Positions 16,735 to 23,634 of a DNA stretch of 64,000 nucleotides are shown here, piece after piece. The position numbers and the translations under genes were made by a program. Position 1 is the first letter of the stretch. Each line of letters begins with the position of its first letter. Source of the DNA: Bradyrhizobium sp. CCGUVB4N (GTDB lineage Bacteria; Pseudomonadota; Alphaproteobacteria; Rhizobiales; Xanthobacteraceae); NCBI RefSeq assembly GCF_024199945.1, contig NZ_JANADP010000001.1:3100001-3164000 (forward strand), read 5' to 3'. Under the pieces are notes generated by a model, which did not search any database, was not told the origin of the DNA, and saw nothing but the letters and a program-made list of their open reading frames with translations.

Positions 16735-18132
16735 ATGGCGCCGCGCCTGAAGCTGCGAGATATCGCCTTCTTCGAACGCCCCGTGCATTTCGCGCGGCCG
16801 TTCCGCTTTGGCGCGATCACCCTCAACGCGACGCCGCAATTGTTCGTGCGGGTCGAGATCGAGGTCGAGGGCAGGGGCGTTGCGGTCGGCGCCAGCGCCG
16901 AGCTGCTGGTGCCGAAATGGTTCGACAAGCGGCCGGAGCTGTCGCCGGCGCAGACGGTCGACGGCTTGCGGCGCTCGCTGGAGATCGCGCGCGGGCTTTA
17001 CCTGGCGCGTACCGGATTCCAGGCCGCATTCGATCTGCATGCTTCCTGCATCGGGGCCCAGATCGCGACGTGCGCGAAAAAGAACATTCCAGCGCTGGCG
17101 GCGGCCTATGGCCCGGCCGAGATCGACAAGGCGATCCTCGATGCACTGCTCCGCGGCGCTGAGACCAGCTTCTTCGAGGGAATGGCCGGCAATATTGCGG
17201 GCATCGATGCGCGGCTCTCGCCCGACCTGAAGGACGCGGACCTCACGACGTTCCTCGCCAGCCGCAAGCCCCTGCCGCGTGTTGCCATCAGGCATACCGT
17301 CGGCCTCGACGATCAAGTCGAAGGCGAGGGCGGCGTTGCCGATGCGCGCGAAAACGCCGGCGCGAATTACTTCAAGCTGAAACTGTCGGGCGATCCCGCA
17401 GCCGATGCCGCGCGCCTGGCGCGCATCGGCAAGGAGCTCGACAGGCTCGGTCGTGACTACAAGGTGACGCTCGATGCCAACGAGCAATACGCAGATATCG
17501 CCGCGCTGCAAGCGCTGATCGGCCGGCTTGATCGCGAACCCGCGCTGCGGTCGATCGCATCACGTCTGCTCTATATCGAGCAGCCCATGCCGCGCGACAT
17601 CACCCGGCAATCGCCGCTCGGCTCGCTGGCCGCGCGCGGCTTCATCATCGACGAGGCCGACGATTCCTACGACGCGTTCCCCGCGGCGCGGGCACTCGGC
17701 TATCACGGTATTTCCTCGAAATCCTGCAAGGGGCTCTACAAGTCCATCGTCAACGCGACGCGTGCGGCGAAATGCAGCGCGGACGGCGGGAAATTCTTCA
17801 TCACCGGCGAGGATCTCACCTGCCAGGCCGGCCTCGCCGTGCAGCAGGATCTCGCGCTCGGCGCCTTCATCGGCGTCACCCATGCCGAGCGCAACGGCCA
17901 CCACTATGTCGATGGCTTTGGCGAGACGCCGGCTGCCGAAGCTGCGGCCTTCGCGGCTGCGCATCCCGATCTCTATGCCGATGCCGGGCACGGCATCCGG
18001 CTCAGAATCCACAACGGCGATCTCCTGACGGGATCGCTCAACACAGTGGGCTTTGCGACGTCGGTTCATCCGGACTGGTCGGCGCTCCGCCCGCTCGAAC
18101 AGCCAAAATCACTTCAGGAGCAAACGGCATGA
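16735..18132 (+). CDS. Enolase-superfamily (mandelate racemase/MLE-like) enzyme
   Basis: A 465-residue protein with enolase-superfamily landmarks in the barrel: K214 in FKLKLSGD, D247 in TLDANEQY, E282 in IEQPMPRD, D306 in IIDEADDSYD and K329 in GISSKSCKG. These fit a general-base Lys, three Mg2+ ligands and an opposite-face Lys, as in muconate-cycloisomerase-like members. It abstracts the proton alpha to a carboxylate, so dehydration or isomerisation of an acid is expected. It is longer than the usual 370-400 residues. Its stop overlaps the next gene (ATGA). Substrate unknown. Confidence 0.8.
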   Translation: MAPRLKLRDIAFFERPVHFARPFRFGAITLNATPQLFVRVEIEVEGRGVAVGASAELLVPKWFDKRPELSPAQTVDGLRRSLEIARGLYLARTGFQAAFDLHASCIGAQIATCAKKNIPALAAAYGPAEIDKAILDALLRGAETSFFEGMAGNIAGIDARLSPDLKDADLTTFLASRKPLPRVAIRHTVGLDDQVEGEGGVADARENAGANYFKLKLSGDPAADAARLARIGKELDRLGRDYKVTLDANEQYADIAALQALIGRLDREPALRSIASRLLYIEQPMPRDITRQSPLGSLAARGFIIDEADDSYDAFPAARALGYHGISSKSCKGLYKSIVNATRAAKCSADGGKFFITGEDLTCQAGLAVQQDLALGAFIGVTHAERNGHHYVDGFGETPAAEAAAFAAAHPDLYADAGHGIRLRIHNGDLLTGSLNTVGFATSVHPDWSALRPLEQPKSLQEQTA

Positions 18133-19280
18133 CCACGCAACGCCTCGGCCTCATCATGAACGGCGTCACCGGCCGCATGGGGCTCAACCAGCATCTGATC
18201 CGCTCGATCGTGGCGATCCGCGACCAGGGCGGCGTGCGTTTGAAGAACGGCGACCGCATCATGCCGGACCCGATCCTGGTCGGCCGCAGCGCCGAGAAGG
18301 TCGAGGCACTCGCAAAACGCTTCAACATCACGCGCTGGACTACCGACCTCGATGCCGCGCTCGCCGACAAGAACGACACCATGTTCTTCGACGCTGCGAC
18401 CACGCAGGCGCGGCCCGGCCTTCTGACCCAGGCCATCAATGCCGGCAAGCACGTCTATTGCGAGAAGCCGATCGCGACCAACTTTGAAGAGGCGCTCGAA
18501 GTCGTCAAGCTCGCCAATGCCAAGGGCGTCAAGCACGGCACGGTGCAGGACAAGCTGTTCCTGCCCGGCCTGAAAAAGATCGCCTTCCTGCGCGATAGCG
18601 GCTTCTTCGGCCGCATCCTCTCGGTGCGCGGCGAGTTCGGCTATTGGGTGTTCGAAGGCGGCTGGCAGGAGGCGCAGCGGCCGTCCTGGAACTATCGCGA
18701 CGAAGACGGCGGCGGCATCATTCTCGACATGGTCTGCCACTGGCGCTACGTGCTCGACAACCTCTTCGGCAATGTCCAGAGCGTGGTCTGTATCGGCAAC
18801 ACCGACATCCCGGAGCGTTTCGACGAGCAGGGCAAGAAGTACAAGGCGACCGCGGATGATTCCGCCTACGCGACCTTCCAGCTCGAGGGCGGTGTCATCG
18901 CTCACATCAATATGTCCTGGGTCACGCGCGTCTATCGCGACGATCTCGTCACCTTCCAGGTCGACGGCACGCACGGCTCGGCGGTCGCGGGCCTCACCGA
19001 CTGCATGATCCAGGCGCGCCAGGCGACGCCCCGGCCGGTCTGGAATCCCGACGAGAAGCGGCTGCACGATTTCTACGGCGACTGGCAGAAGCTGCCCGAC
19101 AACGTCACCTACGACAACGGCTTCAAGGAGCAGTGGGAGATGTTCATCCGTCATGTCTACGAGGATGCGCCCTACAAGTTCACACTGCTCGAAGGCGTCA
19201 AGGGCGTGCAGCTCGCCGAATGCGCGTTGAAGAGCTGGAAGGAGCGGCGCTGGATCGACGTCGCCCCGATCAAGGCCTGA
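18129..19280 (+). CDS. Gfo/Idh/MocA family oxidoreductase
   Basis: A 383-residue NAD(P)-dependent dehydrogenase. The N-terminal nucleotide motif reads GLIMNGVTGRMG, and the EKP motif at about residues 112-114 (YCEKPIATN) includes the catalytic lysine region; the substrate-domain signature GGGIILDMVCHW follows at about 196. Such enzymes oxidise a sugar or polyol hydroxyl. The ATG overlaps the enolase-superfamily stop. It is followed 11 bases later by a DUF993 gene. Confidence 0.88.
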   Translation: MTTQRLGLIMNGVTGRMGLNQHLIRSIVAIRDQGGVRLKNGDRIMPDPILVGRSAEKVEALAKRFNITRWTTDLDAALADKNDTMFFDAATTQARPGLLTQAINAGKHVYCEKPIATNFEEALEVVKLANAKGVKHGTVQDKLFLPGLKKIAFLRDSGFFGRILSVRGEFGYWVFEGGWQEAQRPSWNYRDEDGGGIILDMVCHWRYVLDNLFGNVQSVVCIGNTDIPERFDEQGKKYKATADDSAYATFQLEGGVIAHINMSWVTRVYRDDLVTFQVDGTHGSAVAGLTDCMIQARQATPRPVWNPDEKRLHDFYGDWQKLPDNVTYDNGFKEQWEMFIRHVYEDAPYKFTLLEGVKGVQLAECALKSWKERRWIDVAPIKA

Positions 19281-19291
19281 GGAGGGACAAG

Positions 19292-20482
19292 ATGAACAAG
19301 CCCGTCCAGCCGATGTCGTCCTTGTCGCTCAAACTGCCGAAGGCCGATCGCTCGATCGAGACCTACCGGCTCGCGGCCTCGCGCACGTTTCCCGCCAAGC
19401 TCGAGGGACCGCTGAACCGCATCGCCTTCTCGGCCGTGCATACGGTGGCCGATCCCTTTGCCGACAACGACCCCTGGCTGTCGGCGGCCGTCGACTGGGA
19501 CAAGACCATCGCCTTTCGCGAACACATCTGGGATCTCGGCCTTGGTGTCGCCGAAGCCATGGACACCGCGCAGCGCGGCATGGGGCTGGACTGGCTGACG
19601 TCGCTGGAGCTGATCACGCGTTCGGTGGCGGCTGCCAAGCGGCGCAATGCGCTGGTGTTCTCCGGCGCCGGCACCGATCACCTCGCGGTGGAGGACGCCA
19701 AACATCTGGACGACGTAATCCGCGCCTATGAGGAGCAGATCGGGGCAGTTGAAAAGGTCGGCGGCCGCATCATCCTGATGGCCTCGCGCGCGTTGGCAAA
19801 ACTTGGCCAGGGCGCCGACGATTACGCCAAGGTCTACAATCGTGTGCTGTCGCAGGTCCGCGAGCCCGTCATCATCCACTGGCTCGGCGACATGTTCGAT
19901 CCGGCGCTGACGGGATATTGGGGCACCAAGGATCTCGACAAGGCGATGAACACGGCTGTGGCCATCATCAATAACAACGCGGCCAAGGTCGACGGCGTCA
20001 AGGTTTCGCTGCTCGATAAGCAGCGCGAGATCGACATGCGCCGTCGTCTGGACAAGCGCATCAAGATGTACACCGGCGACGATTTCAACTACGCGGAGTT
20101 GATCGCCGGCGACGAAAAGGGCTTCTCACACGCGCTGCTCGGCATCTTCGATGCCATCGCGCCGGCGGCCTCCTACGCGCTGTCGCGGCTTGCGGCGGGT
20201 GACGATGCCGGTTTCCACGATGTGTTGGGCCCGACGGTGCCGCTGTCGCGCCACATCTTCAGGGCGCCGACGCGCTTCTACAAGACGGGCGTCGTCTTCA
20301 TGGCGTATCTCAACGGTCATCAGGATCATTTCACCATGGTCGGCGGCCAGGAGAGCACGCGCTCGATGCTGCATCTGGCCGAGTTGTTCCGGCTCGCCGA
20401 TCAGGCCGGCCTGCTCGCCGATCCGGAATTGGCGGCGCAGCGGATGAAAACGGTGCTTGCCTCGCACGGACTGGAAGACTGA
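19292..20482 (+). CDS. DUF993 protein (dihydrodipicolinate-synthase-like fold)
   Basis: A 396-residue member of the DUF993 family, which is related to DapA-type class I aldolases. Visible landmarks are AFSAVHTVADPFADNDPW near residue 45, FSGAGTDHL, VIIHWLGDMFDPALTGYWG and VDGVKVSLLD; the lysine of DGVKVS lies where DapA-like enzymes form a Schiff base. In this operon it may cleave the product of the dehydratase/dehydrogenase steps. GGAGGGACAAG precedes the start. The TGA overlaps the next ATG by one base. Confidence 0.75.
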   Translation: MNKPVQPMSSLSLKLPKADRSIETYRLAASRTFPAKLEGPLNRIAFSAVHTVADPFADNDPWLSAAVDWDKTIAFREHIWDLGLGVAEAMDTAQRGMGLDWLTSLELITRSVAAAKRRNALVFSGAGTDHLAVEDAKHLDDVIRAYEEQIGAVEKVGGRIILMASRALAKLGQGADDYAKVYNRVLSQVREPVIIHWLGDMFDPALTGYWGTKDLDKAMNTAVAIINNNAAKVDGVKVSLLDKQREIDMRRRLDKRIKMYTGDDFNYAELIAGDEKGFSHALLGIFDAIAPAASYALSRLAAGDDAGFHDVLGPTVPLSRHIFRAPTRFYKTGVVFMAYLNGHQDHFTMVGGQESTRSMLHLAELFRLADQAGLLADPELAAQRMKTVLASHGLED

Positions 20483-21345
20483 TGCGCGATTTCTCGTCCG
20501 ACCATCGCTGGCTGTCGTTGAACACGGCGACGGTCCGCAAGCAGGGTGACCTCGTTCAGATCATCGATGCCTGTGCGAAGCATGGCATCCGTGCCATCGA
20601 TCCCTGGCGCGATCAGGTTGCGACCGTCGGCCTCGATCGTGCCGCACGCGCCGTGCGCGACGCCGGTCTCGATCTCTCGGGCTATTGCCGCGGCGGCATG
20701 TTTACCTCCGACGCATCGCGCCGAGGCGAAGTGCGTGACGACAACCGCCGCTGCGTCGACGAAGCCAAGGCGCTGGGTGCGCCCTGCATCGTCCTCGTCG
20801 TCGGCGGCCTGCCGCAATATTCGCGGCCGGGCAGCGAGGCGTCGAAGGATATCGCGGGCGCGCGCGGGCAGGTCGAGGAAGCCCTGGCCGAGATGCTCGA
20901 CTACGCCAGGCAGGCAAACCTTCCGCTGGCGATCGAGCCCCTGCATCCGGCATATGCCGCTGACCGCGCCTGTGTGAACACCACCAAGCAGGCGCTCGAC
21001 ATCTGCGATCGTCTCGATCCGGCCCGCAGCGGCATGCTCGGCGTCGCGCTCGACGTCTATCACATCTGGTGGGACCCGGAATTGATGGATCAGATCGCGC
21101 GCGCAGGCAAAGGCCGGTTGCTGGCGTTCCACGTCTGCGACTGGCTGGTGCCGACAAGGGACATCCTCAACGACCGCGGCATGATGGGCGACGGCGTCAT
21201 CGACATCAAGTCCGCGCGCGCGGCCGTCGAGGCACAAGGTTTTGCCGGCTATTCGGAGATCGAGATCTTCTCCAACGACTGGTGGAGCAAGCCGATGGAC
21301 GAGGTGCTGCGCACCTGCATCGAGCGGCATAAGACGGTGGTGTAG
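20482..21345 (+). CDS. Sugar phosphate isomerase/epimerase family protein (xylose-isomerase-like TIM barrel)
   Basis: A 287-residue TIM-barrel protein of the AP-endonuclease-2 family. Probable metal ligands are the Glu of LAIEPLHP (about residue 153), the Asp/His of GVALDVYHIWWDPEL (about residue 190), the His of LLAFHVCDW and the Glu of YSEIEIFS near the C-terminus. These enzymes isomerise or epimerise sugars or inosose-like polyols. It is the last gene of the operon. A 36-base piece resembling its DVYHIWWDPEL segment occurs at 28919. Confidence 0.85.
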   Translation: MRDFSSDHRWLSLNTATVRKQGDLVQIIDACAKHGIRAIDPWRDQVATVGLDRAARAVRDAGLDLSGYCRGGMFTSDASRRGEVRDDNRRCVDEAKALGAPCIVLVVGGLPQYSRPGSEASKDIAGARGQVEEALAEMLDYARQANLPLAIEPLHPAYAADRACVNTTKQALDICDRLDPARSGMLGVALDVYHIWWDPELMDQIARAGKGRLLAFHVCDWLVPTRDILNDRGMMGDGVIDIKSARAAVEAQGFAGYSEIEIFSNDWWSKPMDEVLRTCIERHKTVV

Positions 21346-21799
21346 CTCCCGCCAACGTTGCCTCACGGGCTCGCGAGTTGTGGCAGCGTGTCGAAGCGCG
21401 CCTTCGGAGCGCTGCTCGGCGTAGCATAGAGCTCGTCCAGGGCAGGTTCGGCCAACCCGACGGTTGTGATGGACCTGATGCTCTACTCCCGCTTTCGGCG
21501 GCGGAGCGGACATGGTCGGCCTGTTGCCGCTCGATCCGGTCCCGAATGCCCGAGGCAGATGTTGGCATTTCTGCAGGGTAATGCCGGCATTTTTGGCAGG
21601 GGACGGACGCAAAATCTGGTTTGAGGACCACCTCGTCGTTCGGCCCTCCATGTCGCAAGACACTGGCCGGACAACGAGTTGCAAGCCGTCGGCTCAATGA
21701 TGGTCGCGCGGGTCAACCAAATGTTGTAGGGTTCAGAGATCGCGCGTCACTGCTCGGAAGGTGTCCGGGTACTTGTTCCTTTAAAATGACAAGGTGCGC
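21346..21799. other. 454-base interval without a recognisable gene
   Basis: No coding frame with plausible content was found on either strand. The stretch 21488-21561 resembles sequences at 29405-29470 and 35718-35794, so part of this interval is a degenerate dispersed repeat. The promoter of the cyclase gene must lie near its right end; no clear -35/-10 pair was seen. Confidence 0.5.
21488..21561. repeat. Degenerate dispersed repeat, copy 1
   Basis: The order CCGCTTTC, GCGG, GGAGCGGACATGGTCGG, CTCGATCCGGTC, CGAATG is shared with the copy at 35718-35794 (same blocks, small gaps and substitutions) and partly with 29405-29470. No coding capacity is conserved. Confidence 0.5.
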
Positions 21800-23599
21800 A
21801 TGAGTCAGGCCGAGCAAGCGACAGAGGCGCCGTCCATCGCAACGTCGATGATTACGAGGCGGCTTGCGGCCATTGCCTTTGCCGATGTCGCCGGCTTTTC
21901 CCGGCTCATGGGTCTGAAGGACGTCGACACCGTCATGCGCTGGAAGGCGTTGCGGACCGAGATCATGGAGCCTCACATGGCTCGCCACGGTGGACGGATC
22001 GCCGAGATCGCGGGCGACGCCGTGCTGGTCGAATTCCCGAGCGTCGTGAACGCGGTGCGTTGGGCGACCGACGTTCAGCGTGTTCAGGAGCGCGCTGTCG
22101 GCGACAAGGATCCATTCGCGCTTCATCTTCGCATTGGCATCAATGTCGACGATATCATCGACGAAGATGGAATCCTGCAGGGCGATGGCGTCAACGTTGC
22201 GTCTCGTATCCACCAGGCCGCTCAGCCCGGCCAGATCGTCGTCACGGCGGCCGTCCGCGACTACGTCATGAATCGACTCCCACTGACGTTTCATCATCTC
22301 GGCGCGCCCGTGATGAAAAATATCATGCGAACCGTTCACGTCTATTCCGTCGAGTGGACCGAGGGAGACGGAGACCGCCAGATCGCGCAGCCATACCTGC
22401 AATGGGCGTCGCGGCCGACGCTCGCCGTGCTGCCGTTCCGGACGATCGGCGGGACCGACGACGACAGCTATTATGGTGAGGGGATCACGGACTCGATCAT
22501 TACCGGCCTCTCCAGAAATCGATCACTCTACGTCATCGCGCGCAATTCGACCCTTCGTTATAGCGCCGGCGGAAAAGACCTGCGACAGATTGCCACTGAG
22601 CTCGATGTTCGTTACCTGCTGGACGGCAGCGTGCAACGCCAGGGCACGCGACTGAGAATCAATACGGAGTTGACCGACATTTTGGGGAATGTCTCGATCT
22701 GGGCCCAACGGTACGAGGGGTCTACCGACGATCTGTTTGAGTTTCAGGATCGAATTGCCTCGAGCATATTGTTCTCGATTGAGCCGCGCGTGCGTGCAGT
22801 CGAGATGGCTCGCGTCGCCGACCGTCCGACCGAGAGTCTGGATGCATTCCATTGCGTCCTCCGTGCGATGTCGCTTCTGTATCTCCTGACCGAAGAAAGC
22901 CACCGGGAAGCGGGTCAACTCCTGGAACGGGCGATCGAGCTCGATCCGGCCTATGCTCAGGCCCATGCCTACCTTGCGTGGTGGCTGAACTTCCAGCTTG
23001 GCGAAGGTTGGTCGCTGGATCCGGACCGCGACCGGGCGCGCGCCCTCATCGTGTCGCGGCGCGCCATCGAACTCGATCCCGACGATCCGTTTGCGCTGGC
23101 CGTGGCCGGGCACATCCTCTCCTTCATGGGAAAATCACCAGGAGAAGCGATGGAGCTGTTCGGGCGGGCGCTGGCCCTCAACGAGAACCTGGCGTTCGCC
23201 TGGGGGTTGAGCGCCCTGACGCTCGCCTATTTGGGGCGGCCCGACGAGGCGCTGGAGCGATTACAGAACGTGTGGCGTCTTAGTCCCTTTGATCCCTTGA
23301 ACTTTTATTTTTGGATCGTGGCGGGAATTGCCGAGTTCGTCGCTGGGCGATACGATGAAGCGATTGTTTACCTGAACAGGTCACGGCGGGCAAATCTGCT
23401 TTTTCGTCCGTGCATACGAACTCTGGCCGCCGCGCTTGCCCTTTCGGGTGACGAAGCTGGAGCTGAATTGGCAGCTCGACAGCTTCTCGAAATTGAACCG
23501 TCCTTTAGAGTCTCGACTTTCGTGTCCTGGTATCCGCTGCGTAAGGATGATCTGGATCGTTTAGCGAAGGGATTGCGCGCCGCGGGGTTACCGGAATAG
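21800..23599 (+). CDS. Class III adenylate/guanylate cyclase with TolB-like and TPR regions
   Basis: A 599-residue protein in three parts. Residues about 20-190 form a class III cyclase domain, with metal-binding aspartates in AIAFADVAGFSRL and AGDAVLVEF and the GDGVNVASR segment. Residues about 200-340 resemble the TolB-like domain found in such proteins (LAVLPFRTIGGTDDDSYYGEGI, RYLLDGSVQRQGTRLRI). The remainder is TPR-like (LLERAIELDPAYAQAHAYLAW, RRAIELDPDDPFALAV). No membrane span is evident. It probably makes cAMP, with the C-terminus acting as a sensor or binding platform. ATG 21800 is chosen over a GTG 6 bases upstream. Confidence 0.85.
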   Translation: MSQAEQATEAPSIATSMITRRLAAIAFADVAGFSRLMGLKDVDTVMRWKALRTEIMEPHMARHGGRIAEIAGDAVLVEFPSVVNAVRWATDVQRVQERAVGDKDPFALHLRIGINVDDIIDEDGILQGDGVNVASRIHQAAQPGQIVVTAAVRDYVMNRLPLTFHHLGAPVMKNIMRTVHVYSVEWTEGDGDRQIAQPYLQWASRPTLAVLPFRTIGGTDDDSYYGEGITDSIITGLSRNRSLYVIARNSTLRYSAGGKDLRQIATELDVRYLLDGSVQRQGTRLRINTELTDILGNVSIWAQRYEGSTDDLFEFQDRIASSILFSIEPRVRAVEMARVADRPTESLDAFHCVLRAMSLLYLLTEESHREAGQLLERAIELDPAYAQAHAYLAWWLNFQLGEGWSLDPDRDRARALIVSRRAIELDPDDPFALAVAGHILSFMGKSPGEAMELFGRALALNENLAFAWGLSALTLAYLGRPDEALERLQNVWRLSPFDPLNFYFWIVAGIAEFVAGRYDEAIVYLNRSRRANLLFRPCIRTLAAALALSGDEAGAELAARQLLEIEPSFRVSTFVSWYPLRKDDLDRLAKGLRAAGLPE

Positions 23600-23634
23600 C
23601 CGCATGTAAATTTTTGGCGTCAGGGAGGCTTGTC

